From Bacteroidales bacterium (GTDB lineage: Bacteria > Bacteroidota > Bacteroidia > Bacteroidales > JAADJA01), in the NCBI GenBank assembly GCA_016783885.1, contig JADHVR010000017.1, forward strand, positions 1-54,360: a DNA stretch of 54,360 nt. Direction: 5' to 3'. This document shows, piece after piece, positions 7,760 through 16,423 of this stretch. The first letter of the stretch is position 1, and each line of letters begins with the position of its first letter. The notes beneath the pieces were generated by a model. The model made no database searches. It was given only the letters and a program-made list of their open reading frames with translations, and was not told where the DNA came from. Both the position numbers and the translations under genes were made by a program.

Positions 7760-8460
7760 TCTTCAAGTCGGTTTATTTCTGCCCTAATTTCTTCAATTAC
7801 TTCAACATTATAGATTCTCTTTTTCTTTCCTGAACTTTTAATTGAGTAAACAAAGAAAACTTTACCACCAAAATCTCTTTCAAATTTTTCGTGGTTTTTA
7901 GAATGCATTTCAATCCATTGATATTGATTCAAAGATTGACCAGATAAGATAGGTTTAATTTGAATGCCTATAAAGCTATCTTCTACCTTTATTGAAAAAT
8001 CAACACTATAAGCTCTGTCCCAATTGTCAGGTGCAGGTTCAATTTTCCTGCCTAAAGCACCTTCTAACTGACCATAAATTGTTTCAATTTCAGTTACATA
8101 GCCTTCGTAGGTTCTGTTTAACACTAAGTTGTATGCATAATCAATACATTCATCTTCAGTAATTGAAAGTAATTCTTTCTGAACTATTTCAGTTAGTTTT
8201 ACATATAGAGTTTGCCCTAATCCTATAATATACTCTCGGGTTATTCTTAATCCATTCTTTTTCTTTTGCGCAGCATTGGAAAAATAAAAATTCTCCCATT
8301 CTTCAAATGTCGAAGGAGCACAAGTTCTAATTAGTTCAGAAGTAGGACCAACGCTATGAGCTTTGTTAAGACCCCATCTATTGAGACCGTAATTGAGGAG
8401 AGTTTCTCTTTTGTATTTAAGATTCCGACCATCAGAACTGCTTATCCATTCTTTTGCCAT
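7756..8460 (-). CDS. MjaI-type restriction endonuclease
   Basis: A 234-residue protein that I recognise as a member of the MjaI restriction endonuclease family; the prototype cuts CTAG. The N-terminus (MAKEWISSSDGRNL, LNYGLNRWGLNKAHSVGPTSELIRTCAP) and a C-terminal nuclease-like block (DRAYSVDFSIKVEDSFIGIQIKPI, with candidate catalytic residues D...E...QIK) support this. The ATG at 8460 is chosen because it starts at the conserved MAKEW; an in-frame ATG at 8496 would add 12 residues and overlap the preceding small gene. It is the third gene of the cassette after the methyltransferase and a disrupted small gene. Recognition of CTAG is inferred from the family and was not tested. Confidence 0.8.
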   Translation of the reverse strand: MAKEWISSSDGRNLKYKRETLLNYGLNRWGLNKAHSVGPTSELIRTCAPSTFEEWENFYFSNAAQKKKNGLRITREYIIGLGQTLYVKLTEIVQKELLSITEDECIDYAYNLVLNRTYEGYVTEIETIYGQLEGALGRKIEPAPDNWDRAYSVDFSIKVEDSFIGIQIKPILSGQSLNQYQWIEMHSKNHEKFERDFGGKVFFVYSIKSSGKKKRIYNVEVIEEIRAEINRLEE

Positions 8461-8470
8461 TATTGTAGGT

Positions 8471-8821
8471 TTAATATTTGTTTGTTGTTTGTGCATTATT
8501 GTTTTGATTCCACGAATTTATTAATGCTGTTCTTCTGTCATTATCACTTCTTGTTCTGTTTTCCAGGCTGTCAACATAATTTTCTAATTCTTGTATGCTA
8601 AAAATAACAAAAAATCCTGCTGGTCTTCCTGTAACTGCTCCAATTAAATCACCATCAATTTCAATACATTCTTTAATCAATGTTCTTAATTTTACTTGGT
8701 TACCCCCAATAGGATAGCCTAATATTTGGGCTAATCATTTTGCTCCAATTGCGTTAGCTCTACCAATACCTATATTATTTAAAAGAGCTTGCCGTTCTTT
8801 TTGTGTGAAATTATTTGGCAT
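8471..8821 (-). pseudogene. Small R-M cassette protein interrupted by one in-frame TGA
   Basis: Read from the ATG at 8821, the frame gives MPNNFTQKERQALLNNIGIG, then a TGA at 8737-8735, then continues in the same frame (LAQILGYPIGGNQVKLRTLI...) to the stop at 8471, 116 codons in all. A single G-to-A change from TGG (Trp, giving AKWLAQIL) explains the stop. The start overlaps the end of the methyltransferase gene by 11 bases and the end abuts the endonuclease start, so the gene belongs to the operon. Function is unrecognised; small genes in this position may be control or accessory proteins. It could be a true nonsense mutation, an assembly error, or recoding. TGA is a normal stop elsewhere here. 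Confidence 0.7.
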
Positions 8822-10103
8822 AAGTAGAATTATAAAAGGTTAAAAATTTATCTTTATACTTAAAGTCAAAGGCGGTGTTTGGTTCTACTAAGCCTTCTTT
8901 AATCAAGTGTGCATTTAAAAAGGTCTTATTCTTTAAGTATAGGTAACACATTAAAATATTGTTCTCGTCATACTTTTGATTGTCGAACTTCATGAAAACT
9001 TTTTGACCTCTGGTTTTATCATATAGAAATTCTTTTGCGGTACCGTTTGAACAATTTTTTTCCTTGACTCCAATTAGTCGAACTATAAGGTCATTACTTA
9101 GCCGAACTAATTCAGGACTAATGATTTCTTTTACAGTATAGTATTCTTCTCTTTGAGTGCTATTCTTGTCAATCTTCGACCCAAACTGTAATTTCTTTGG
9201 GTCAATCTTTTTGTCAAGGTTTTGGTAGTCAATAAATCGATAAGGAAGGTTTTCAAATTCTTTCTCTATGTCAATATTAATTTCATCTTTCAGAAATTCA
9301 TATGTTGTCCCCGAAATGTCTGCTTGATTTATATTTAACTTTTGTTTCGCTATTTCAATGAATTCAGGGTTTATTTCATAGCCAATTGAATTTCGCTCCA
9401 GATTCCTTGCAGCTAATGAGGTTGTTCCGCTCCCTATAAATGGGTCTAATACAGTTTCTCCTTTAAATGCAAACATTTTAATAAGTCGTTTTGGCAACTC
9501 TTCAGGGAACATCGCTATATGGCCGTCTTGTCTTGCACCACCAAAATTCCAATGACCAGCAAAATATTCTTTCCATTCTTCAGTAGTCATTTTTGACTGG
9601 TCTTTTACGGCTTTGCTGACTTTTGAAGGTGATCCTAACTTTTTAAAAATCAATATGAATTCATAGTCAATTGAAAGAATACCATTTCTTGGTGTTGGGA
9701 AACTACCCATCAAAGAAGCTCCACCTGTTGTATTAGTTGTTGTTTGCTTTTGCCAAATGATGGCTCCCATATAGTCAAATCCTATACTTTCACAGAATTT
9801 AATAATTTCTGTACGGATTGGAATCACTTTATAGCGTCCATAATAAACGGCTCTTGCAAATTGGTCACCTATGTTCACACATAGCCTGCAACCGTTATCA
9901 AGTACCCGATAACATTCCTTCCAAACAAGGTTAAGATTGTTGATATACGTTTTGTAGTCTTCGTGATAACCAATTTGATTTTCTGTCCCGTAGTCTTTTA
10001 ATTGCCAATACGGTGGTGAAGTAATTACCAAATTAACCGACTTGTCGGGGATGAGATTCATCTGTCGGCTGTCTCCATTTATTATTTTATGTTTTGTCTT
10101 CAA
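8811..10103 (-). CDS. DNA methyltransferase (beta class, MjaI-type) with nuclease-fold tail
   Basis: A 430-residue protein. Motif IV TSPPYW (Ser29-Trp33) precedes the AdoMet-binding motif I DPFIGSGTT (Asp220 on), the motif order of beta-class amino-methyltransferases. SPPYW favours N4-cytosine methylation, which suits a CTAG system with the adjacent MjaI-type nuclease. Residues about 335-430 (VRLIGVKEKN..., KVFMKFDNQKYDENN, CYLYLKNKTFLNAHLIKEGL, FKYKDKF) follow the plan of staphylococcal nuclease, but the usual catalytic Glu and second Arg are not evident, so the tail probably binds DNA rather than cutting it. The first gene of the cassette, it is preceded by a TAAATTTG box. Confidence 0.85.
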   Translation of the reverse strand: MKTKHKIINGDSRQMNLIPDKSVNLVITSPPYWQLKDYGTENQIGYHEDYKTYINNLNLVWKECYRVLDNGCRLCVNIGDQFARAVYYGRYKVIPIRTEIIKFCESIGFDYMGAIIWQKQTTTNTTGGASLMGSFPTPRNGILSIDYEFILIFKKLGSPSKVSKAVKDQSKMTTEEWKEYFAGHWNFGGARQDGHIAMFPEELPKRLIKMFAFKGETVLDPFIGSGTTSLAARNLERNSIGYEINPEFIEIAKQKLNINQADISGTTYEFLKDEINIDIEKEFENLPYRFIDYQNLDKKIDPKKLQFGSKIDKNSTQREEYYTVKEIISPELVRLSNDLIVRLIGVKEKNCSNGTAKEFLYDKTRGQKVFMKFDNQKYDENNILMCYLYLKNKTFLNAHLIKEGLVEPNTAFDFKYKDKFLTFYNSTYAK

Positions 10104-10123
10104 TTGTCTATGTTTTTATTGTG

Positions 10124-10131
10124 CAAATTTA
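10124..10131 (-). promoter_or_regulatory. -7 box before the methyltransferase
   Basis: On the - strand the site reads TAAATTTG, 20 bases before the methyltransferase ATG. It fits TAnnTTTG; no matching -33 box is seen. Confidence 0.4.
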
Positions 10132-10179
10132 GTCATAATGTAACGATTTATTTGATGATTTCACGGTTTTCTTAGCCTT

Positions 10180-10198
10180 GCCCCCAACGTATTAGTAT
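10180..10198. repeat. Right end of inverted repeat bounding the R-M cassette
   Basis: GCCCCCAAC then a partly matching TATTAGTAT segment; the inverse of 7731-7749. See the left end for the comparison. Confidence 0.5.
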
Positions 10199-10640
10199 TT
10201 TAAGCGAAATTCAAAAATAGGTAAAAAAGTTAACATGTAAGGTAGAATCTGAAATTAAAGTATTATCATCAGCAGAAAGGGTTGAACCTGAATTTTGCTT
10301 AAAATACAGTTGGGCTGAACCGTCTTCCTACGGACGTATGTCGGCATTTCAAGGGTAATACTGTTTAATTCTATGGGCATTCTATAAATTGCTTTTATTT
10401 GCAAGGAAGGTTTCTTAGGCGTATTTTTAAGAATTTTACAACACACATAATATAATAATGTTGGAAAGATACGAAAAAAATCAAAACTATCGCCGAAGGC
10501 GGTTTAGTTCAACCTTGTTTATATAGTGAGTAAACTCCCCCTCTTTCTTCTAATGTACCCTGATAGAGGTGAAGTTTATTCATCATTATCAGGCAAAGAT
10601 ATTTAAAAATTTAGTCTTTCTTGAGGAATTTTTATATTTT

Positions 10641-10678
10641 AACCCGTTGAAATCCGTAAGTTATAAAACCAACGGGTT
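10641..10678. repeat. AACCCGTTG inverted repeat
   Basis: AACCCGTTG (10641-10649) pairs with CAACGGGTT (10670-10678) across 20 bases. It is not followed by a T run, so it is better seen as an intergenic repeat than as a terminator. Confidence 0.5.
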
Positions 10679-10859
10679 GAAAAGGAATTTGCAAATTTGT
10701 ATGGGTGTGAGTATGCTGATAAAAACTATTTTATTAATTATATTTTTTTATAAATTCGTCAAAAAGAATCACTTTGTTATAATTTTTTTTACTATGTTTG
10801 TACTTAATTGATGGAATCAATTCCATCACCGGTACCAAACCGCCGTAATAAAAATATAG

Positions 10860-11570
10860 ATGAAACGTATTCTTATCATAATAATAATTGCACTTGTTAC
10901 GGTTGCTGTGATGTTGCTTATTTTCAGACCCGAATTACTTGATAATATATGGCTTTGGATCGTAGGATTGATAGGGGCAATTGTAGGTTATTCAAAAACC
11001 CTGATAGAAAAAATTAAAAAGTGGACAGGTACTGATTCCGAAACGGAAAAACCGGCTGATGATACCGAAAGCATTGAACAAGAGGAAGTCAGTGGAAAAG
11101 TATTATTATCTCTTCTCCGGTATTCTGATGATGGTAACTTCACAACAGGAATGCTTTATTTGAAAGATGAATTTTTTTGTTTCACCATTGAAGAACCGGA
11201 AGTGCAGCCCGGAATCTCAACTGATGGAAGAATTTCACCGGGGAAATATCCGCTCGGTTTTGACCTTAATGAAACGGACTTCACTTTGAAATACAGGCAG
11301 AAATTTAATTGGTTCAAATTCCATTTACAATTAAAGAAAACCGGAAAAAATTCGCAGGCATACATCCACTGCGGCGGTACGAATAGTGAGACCATAAATG
11401 GAATTATGCTTGTAAGTGATGCAGATGAAAGCAATTTAACTGCTTTGCTTAAAAATTCCGAACGATTATATGAACACCTTTATACAGAAATAAGTGATCT
11501 TATTAATAAAGGTGAACCGATCTTTATTCAAATTTATAATAAAAACTGGTTTAGCGACCGGTTTTGTTAA
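10860..11570 (+). CDS. Membrane protein with C-terminal DUF5675-like domain
   Basis: A 236-residue protein. Two short membrane segments (about residues 3-22 and 28-46) form a hairpin that recalls small holins, then an acidic linker (DSETEKPADDTESIEQEE). The rest (about 80-215) resembles DUF5675: an SLLRYSDDGNFTTGMLYL strand, an FCFTIEEP motif, RISPGKYPLGFD, and AYIHCGGTN corresponding to the H-x-G-N part. DUF5675 is common in phage and secretion-related lysis modules and has no proven activity. It is the first of four consecutive same-strand genes and ends 12 bases before the muramidase gene, which carries a second DUF5675, so the two proteins probably work together at the cell envelope. Confidence 0.65.
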   Translation: MKRILIIIIIALVTVAVMLLIFRPELLDNIWLWIVGLIGAIVGYSKTLIEKIKKWTGTDSETEKPADDTESIEQEEVSGKVLLSLLRYSDDGNFTTGMLYLKDEFFCFTIEEPEVQPGISTDGRISPGKYPLGFDLNETDFTLKYRQKFNWFKFHLQLKKTGKNSQAYIHCGGTNSETINGIMLVSDADESNLTALLKNSERLYEHLYTEISDLINKGEPIFIQIYNKNWFSDRFC

Positions 11571-11582
11571 ATACCACTGACC

Positions 11583-13457
11583 ATGAACAATCTTTTAAAA
11601 GCATTAAAACTCAAAAAACAGGCAAACGTTTTATTTATCGGAGGTATAGCTCTGGCTGAAATAGTATTGATAGTTTTTATTTTGTTAAATACATTAAAAG
11701 GGATATGGGACGGAACCTCCGTTTTCAGTATTGTAGCCCTTGACTTATTGCTGGTGTGGATAGGTTTATTGATAGCTTTTTATGCCTGGGCTATATATTT
11801 TTACAATATTAACCTGGGACTGACAAATGAAAGCTGGGCAAAGATAAAAGAGGAAAAAGACAAAATAGAGGAATTAGAGGAACTCGGAGAAGATACCAGC
11901 CAAATGGAACATCCTTCCTATCCTGAAGAAAACCCGTATGGGAACCAAAGTCTGGGATTGCCTCCCGGCACTGTCAGGGGAACACTTGCGCTCACACTGT
12001 TGATTGGCGGATTTTCCCTTTTCATATTTTCGATGGGAGATAATTCTCAAATCTATGAAGGCGATAGTTTTATATATGATAGTTTCGACTTTTTTAAGAC
12101 CGCTTTTTTAATGATGATTGCCTTTTACTTTGGAACCCGTTCGCTTGAAATATTACGAAAAGACCACAAAGGCATCATCCAAAAACGATTTGGGAAACCT
12201 AAAAATGGCAATGGAAATGAAGGCGGCGGCAGTGAAACAAAAGGTTCCTCAGATATTACAAAAGATACAATTAAAACAAACTTACCGAAACCCCCTTTTA
12301 AAACAACTGCTTCATCCCCTTTTTTAAAAAGGGCTTTATTGTCGGATCAACCACAGGAAGAACAAATTGAAGAGGAAGAGATCATTGAAAATGCCGACAA
12401 GGAAGTATCATCGCTGTATCTTACTAAAGAAGAGATTATAAATAAAGCCGAAGAAAACGGAATAGAACCGGCAGTTTTAATGGCGGTGCTTGAAATTGAA
12501 TCCGGTAAAAGCGGTTTCCTTGAAGATGGCAGACCAAAGATTTTATTTGAAGGACATATTTTCTGGAGGCTGCTTAAACAAAAACACAAAGAAGGAAAGA
12601 TAGACTTCGGTCCGGAAAAATTTGCTGCTGAGCATCCCGATATTTTATATCCGAAATGGACAAGAAAGTATTACAAGGGTGCGGCAAGGCAATACGAACG
12701 ATTAGAGAAAGCCATGCTGATTGAACATGATTCAGCTCTTATGTCAGCTTCATGGGGTAAATTCCAGATTCTCGGAGAAAATTTCAGGCTTGCCGGATTT
12801 AGATCGGCGGATGCTTTTGTAGAGGCTCAGAAGATTTCGGAATCCAATCACTTAGATGCATTCTTTAATTACTGTAAAAACAGAAAATACAAAACCAAGC
12901 CACTCATAGAGTATTTAAAAATTAAAAACTGGCAAACGTTTGCAAGGGCATATAATGGACCCGGATATGAAGCAAATCAGTACGACCTGAAACTTGAACA
13001 AGCTTATACAAAATATGCCAGGTCATTAAATCAAAATATTAAGGCGGTTTTAAAACGGGAAGAAGCTTACAAATCCAAAAAGGTTCAAACACTGGGAGAG
13101 TTAACAATATTTGATGGTGATGAGGTAATCTTTAGTTGCAAAACCCTCGAACTTCCGTGGAAGGACAATAAAAAAAATATTAGTTGCATTCCTGAAGGAA
13201 ACTATGAAGTAAAAAAGCGGTATTCGGAAAGATACAAGCACCATTTCCATATATTAAATGTACCCGACCGATCGTACATTTTGATTCATTCGGGCAATTA
13301 CTATACGCATACACAAGGCTGCATCTTAGTAGGGGAAACGCATACGGATATTAATGCCGATGGCTTCAGAGATGTAACAAGCAGCAGAAAAACAATAGCG
13401 CTTCTTAATCAAAATCTGCCTGATAACTTTGAAATTAACATAAGTGAAAATGCTTAG
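11583..13457 (+). CDS. Membrane-anchored N-acetylmuramidase with DUF5675 tail
   Basis: A 624-residue protein. About four membrane segments (residues ~16-38, 48-72, 130-150, 168-185) precede a low-complexity linker rich in Gly, Lys, Pro and Glu (~200-275). Residues ~279-477 match the N-acetylmuramidase family PF11860: AVLEIESGKSGF with candidate catalytic Glu304/Glu306, ILFEGHIFW, SASWGKFQILG, and FARAYNGPGY. Residues ~498-620 form a DUF5675 domain (ELTIFDG, CKTLELPW, CIPEGNYEV, YILIHSGNY, QGCILVG). It should cleave peptidoglycan glycan strands while held in the membrane. Its stop overlaps the next gene by 8 bases. The combination of anchor, muramidase and DUF5675 in one chain is unusual. Confidence 0.8.
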   Translation: MNNLLKALKLKKQANVLFIGGIALAEIVLIVFILLNTLKGIWDGTSVFSIVALDLLLVWIGLLIAFYAWAIYFYNINLGLTNESWAKIKEEKDKIEELEELGEDTSQMEHPSYPEENPYGNQSLGLPPGTVRGTLALTLLIGGFSLFIFSMGDNSQIYEGDSFIYDSFDFFKTAFLMMIAFYFGTRSLEILRKDHKGIIQKRFGKPKNGNGNEGGGSETKGSSDITKDTIKTNLPKPPFKTTASSPFLKRALLSDQPQEEQIEEEEIIENADKEVSSLYLTKEEIINKAEENGIEPAVLMAVLEIESGKSGFLEDGRPKILFEGHIFWRLLKQKHKEGKIDFGPEKFAAEHPDILYPKWTRKYYKGAARQYERLEKAMLIEHDSALMSASWGKFQILGENFRLAGFRSADAFVEAQKISESNHLDAFFNYCKNRKYKTKPLIEYLKIKNWQTFARAYNGPGYEANQYDLKLEQAYTKYARSLNQNIKAVLKREEAYKSKKVQTLGELTIFDGDEVIFSCKTLELPWKDNKKNISCIPEGNYEVKKRYSERYKHHFHILNVPDRSYILIHSGNYYTHTQGCILVGETHTDINADGFRDVTSSRKTIALLNQNLPDNFEINISENA

Positions 13458-14052
13458 CCGTAAAGCGATCATATTATTTATTTTAATAATTGCCTTTTCC
13501 TGTAAACAAAATGACAGGGCAATTGTTGTAAGCAGGATCAAGGCTGCATCCAAGCTGGCTACTGTAGAGTTCACTGTGGATAAGGTTGTATTTGCCACAA
13601 AGGATAAAAAGTTTTTAGGAATAATACGGCTTAATCAGGCTGCTTTTCTGGCTTACACGCAAGCATACATTAAAACAGGCATCGATCTTTATAAGTTAAA
13701 ACCCGAAGATGTGGAAATCGACGGGAAAATGATCAACCTGCTTTTGCCTGCTGTTGAGGTGATTAATTTTTCATACCCCGTTGAAAAGTACCGTGTTGAT
13801 AAATCCGTGAAAAGTAAAAAATTCCTGGTAAAATTTAAAATAGAAGACTATGATGACCTTTTCAGGCAGGCAGAAATAGATATTCGAAATAATCTAAAAT
13901 ATCTCGGAATGGTTAAAACAACAGAAGATAAAACACGCTTGTTAATGGAAAGTTTGTTGAAAAATTTGGGGTATAATGAAATTTATATTGATTTTAAAAA
14001 AGGGGAGTTGTTAACGGAAGTTGATTTGGATTTGGAAGAAGGTGGGGATTGA
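13450..14052 (+). CDS. DUF4230 lipoprotein
   Basis: A 200-residue protein with a lipoprotein signal (LFILIIAFSC, Cys near residue 17 of the ATG start). The mature part fits DUF4230: AAFLAYTQAYIKTGIDLYKLKPEDVEIDGKMINLLLP-like sequence, the LPAVEVINFSYPVEKYRVD strand, and a C-terminal helix leading to LLKNLGYNEIYIDF. The ATG at 13450 is preferred to the GTG at 13444 since it gives a normal lipoprotein start; it overlaps the muramidase gene by 8 bases, so expression is coupled. DUF4230 proteins have no known function. Here its coupling to a muramidase suggests a role at the inner face of the envelope, for example as control or anchoring partner. Confidence 0.75.
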   Translation: MLSRKAIILFILIIAFSCKQNDRAIVVSRIKAASKLATVEFTVDKVVFATKDKKFLGIIRLNQAAFLAYTQAYIKTGIDLYKLKPEDVEIDGKMINLLLPAVEVINFSYPVEKYRVDKSVKSKKFLVKFKIEDYDDLFRQAEIDIRNNLKYLGMVKTTEDKTRLLMESLLKNLGYNEIYIDFKKGELLTEVDLDLEEGGD

Positions 14053-14084
14053 AATAAGATTAATAGAAATACGATAAAAAAATA

Positions 14085-14111
14085 ATCTGTGTAAATTAGT
14101 GTAATTCGTGT
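14085..14111. repeat. Dispersed TTCGTGTAATTCGTG repeat, copy 2
   Basis: CTGTGTAAATTAGTGTAATTCGTGTC-type sequence between two co-directional genes, related to 2538-2564 and to the palindrome arms at 44633-44695. Confidence 0.55.
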
Positions 14112-14121
14112 CAAATAAAGA

Positions 14122-15927
14122 ATGATATTTAGTTTAATAAAAAAATACTTTAAACCAATTTTAGACGGGCTTATCGTTGCAGCCTTAATAGTGGCTTTTT
14201 CATTGTGGGATCCGTTTAACTTTTTTTCCAGCGACCCGAAACTCAGGGATACACCGGTTTCATTAAGAAGTATCAGGGATATAGGCGAGCTTATCACAGC
14301 AGAATATTATGGTGAGGTTATCGAATCGCTGAAGGAATCAATGATTTATAATTTCGATAAAGAAGAGTTAAATGTTGATGCAGCCGATTTATACAATGAC
14401 CTGATTTCATCGGTTATCCTTTTAAAAGAGCAGGACGACACTATCAGAAAGAAATTATTCTCTCTAAAGAACCGGGTAAAAAAGAGAAATATCGACAGAA
14501 AGTTTGGGAGGAATTTCCCTGAGGTCGTTTCACATTATTTGTATAAATCCCTTATCGATAACATTGCTGATTATAATGATATATCAATTAATACCGATAC
14601 CGAAAGTGCAGTGTTATGGCACTTATTTAAGAGAGAGAGAAATGATTTGGAAGGTTATTTGGAAACAAACGATGAAATAAATGAAGTTCTTAAAGAAATA
14701 GAAAGTTATTACCTTGTTCAGCGTACCGACAGCTTAAACCAGGAAAAGATCAAAAAGCAGATTATTTATGTAGGGCGGGGCTGGGTAAAAGCCGGTATAA
14801 ATTTTAGGAATTTTAACGATAAAAATTTTTGGTATAATAAGGATAGACAGATTATATATTTCCGTGATTTCGATCCGCAAATTCTGAATTATGATATCAA
14901 CCCGTGGTTTATTCCTGAGAAAAAGATTAAAGGTTTTGAACTAATTGTTGCTACCGGAAAAATCAAACACCCTTTAGAAGAATCAACTAAAGTAAAAATC
15001 AGATGTAAAGAAAAGTTGCGTACACAGGCAATAGAGGCAGGGATATTGGAGCAGGCGAAACAGAATGCCCGCGAAAGCCTCAAGCATCTGTTCTCTGTTT
15101 TACTTGACACAGAAATAAAAGATGTGATATTTACACGGAATAAATACAAATATCTTTACAAAGAGGTATCCCGTGATTCTGTAATTGATACAGATGAAGC
15201 AGAAATGTTAGCATTGATGATAAATCGTGATTGCAGGATATTGGATACAGCCTGGTACGACGATTATAAAATTCAATTGAGTAACCTTACAGTCTTTATC
15301 GAAGATTTGAAAAAATTAAAAACAATTCCGGGTTACTCATTATATAATAGAACAACAGCATTAACTGCAGGCATGTTTGATGATTCTGTTTTTAGCTATA
15401 ATGAATTTCTTGCATTGGATTCGCTTTTTAAACATTTAAAAAATTGCAGTACCGATGAATTTCCTTTTTATGTGAAGAAACAGTTATTTCAATATTATTG
15501 CGAACCAAACCCTGATTTTAATGAGATATACGATTATTTAAAAGATGATACGCTAAAACAATTAAAATACCTGAATATTGATTCGAATAAAATGTTTGCT
15601 GAAAATCGTATTCAATATGTTTTATCAAAAAAGAAGAAAAATGAATTCATCCGATTATTTCTTGATAGTTTAAATAGCAGGTTGCCAACCGACTTATGCT
15701 ATGAAGACATTTATTGGTTTGATTCCTTGCAGGAGTATGAGGCTGTTGTTTATAAATTAGCGGAATACAAAATTAATTATACTGATTCTGTAGATTTTAA
15801 AAATAATAATTACCTGTTAATAGAGGATAAAGTGTTTTTCGATATCCTTTCAGATTCCAATTTTAGACTTGTAAAAGAGTCGTTAATAAAGATTGATACG
15901 GCACGAAAGATTATTCCTGTGTTATAA
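14122..15927 (+). CDS. Membrane-anchored protein with DUF4230-like central domain
   Basis: A 601-residue protein with one N-terminal membrane segment (about residues 9-27) and no other clear motif. Residues ~218-335 follow the DUF4230 plan: GRGWVKAGINFRNFNDKNF, RQIIYFRDFDPQIL, then a helix with AIEAGILEQAKQNARESLKHLFSVLLDTEIKDVIF, much like the end of the DUF4230 lipoprotein encoded just upstream. The flanking parts are charged and helical, with no known family recognised. It lies 69 bases after the lipoprotein gene and is the last of the four-gene cluster; it ends 13 bases before the convergent hydrogenase operon. I infer that the two DUF4230 proteins pair with each other. Confidence 0.6.
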   Translation: MIFSLIKKYFKPILDGLIVAALIVAFSLWDPFNFFSSDPKLRDTPVSLRSIRDIGELITAEYYGEVIESLKESMIYNFDKEELNVDAADLYNDLISSVILLKEQDDTIRKKLFSLKNRVKKRNIDRKFGRNFPEVVSHYLYKSLIDNIADYNDISINTDTESAVLWHLFKRERNDLEGYLETNDEINEVLKEIESYYLVQRTDSLNQEKIKKQIIYVGRGWVKAGINFRNFNDKNFWYNKDRQIIYFRDFDPQILNYDINPWFIPEKKIKGFELIVATGKIKHPLEESTKVKIRCKEKLRTQAIEAGILEQAKQNARESLKHLFSVLLDTEIKDVIFTRNKYKYLYKEVSRDSVIDTDEAEMLALMINRDCRILDTAWYDDYKIQLSNLTVFIEDLKKLKTIPGYSLYNRTTALTAGMFDDSVFSYNEFLALDSLFKHLKNCSTDEFPFYVKKQLFQYYCEPNPDFNEIYDYLKDDTLKQLKYLNIDSNKMFAENRIQYVLSKKKKNEFIRLFLDSLNSRLPTDLCYEDIYWFDSLQEYEAVVYKLAEYKINYTDSVDFKNNNYLLIEDKVFFDILSDSNFRLVKESLIKIDTARKIIPVL

Positions 15928-15940
15928 TGAAAAGGTATAT

Positions 15941-16423
15941 TTAAAATACTTTATATAAATTAATTAATTTCTCAGGATTCTTTAATTTTTCTTTTATATC
16001 CTGCAATGCCTTCTCCAGGTTTTTTTGAGATTTTTCAGTTAATCCCTCTTTAAAAGCCCATTCGTATCCTTTAATATGCAGGAGGTATGTTGCCGGAAAT
16101 TTATTAAAAAGATCGCCACAAAGTTTTACAATATATCCCGGAGACGCAGAATGTGTGGTAAATGAAACATCGGAAGAAGCATCGACAGGAGTTAGTATGA
16201 AGTCCTCGATTTCTTCAACTGAGGCATCTGCAAAAATTACCAGGTCTTTTTCTGCAATTGCATCGGCATCTTCAATGTTGAGCTGGTAATTACTATCAAA
16301 TTCAAATCCTTTCAATCCTTCCTGGTTAACCCATTCTTCAAATTTTTCAACAAAAGCATTACCCAGTCCATCATCCTGACGACCTGGGTTTCCATATCCA
16401 TATATGAAAATTTTATAAGCCAC
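15941..16423 (-). CDS. hoxW: [NiFe] hydrogenase maturation protease (HoxW/HycI family)
   Basis: A 160-residue member of the hydrogenase maturation endopeptidase family. The N-terminal YGYGNPGRQDDGLG has the GNPxxxDDG signature with the Asp that senses Ni, followed by the second acidic site in LVIFADASVEE. It removes the C-terminal tail of the large subunit once the NiFe site is built. Start is GTG at 16423; the sequence TAGTG makes the stop of hoxH and this start share one base, so the two are co-translated and this protease probably serves HoxH. It is the last gene of the hox operon. Confidence 0.85.
   Translation of the reverse strand: MAYKIFIYGYGNPGRQDDGLGNAFVEKFEEWVNQEGLKGFEFDSNYQLNIEDADAIAEKDLVIFADASVEEIEDFILTPVDASSDVSFTTHSASPGYIVKLCGDLFNKFPATYLLHIKGYEWAFKEGLTEKSQKNLEKALQDIKEKLKNPEKLINLYKVF

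Larger units (their letters stand above)
10104..10859. other. Gene-free right flank of the R-M cassette
   Basis: About 750 bases without a convincing gene; an 80-codon frame at 10569-10811 is rich in Phe/Ile/Leu and looks random. The region holds the inverted copy of the cassette-end repeat (10180-10198), an imperfect CGCCGAAGGCGG palindrome followed by CGGTTTAGTTCAAC (10500-10513), and the AACCCGTTG/CAACGGGTT stem at 10641-10678. Confidence 0.6.

Noticed and set aside
8471..8680. 69-codon frame treated as a separate small gene
   Set aside because: It continues in frame upstream of a single TGA to an ATG overlapping the methyltransferase end, so it is the 3' part of one disrupted gene.
10569..10811. 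80-codon + strand frame before the DUF5675 gene
   Set aside because: Composition is Phe/Ile-rich, it overlaps the AACCCGTTG hairpin, and it has no family resemblance; treated as random.
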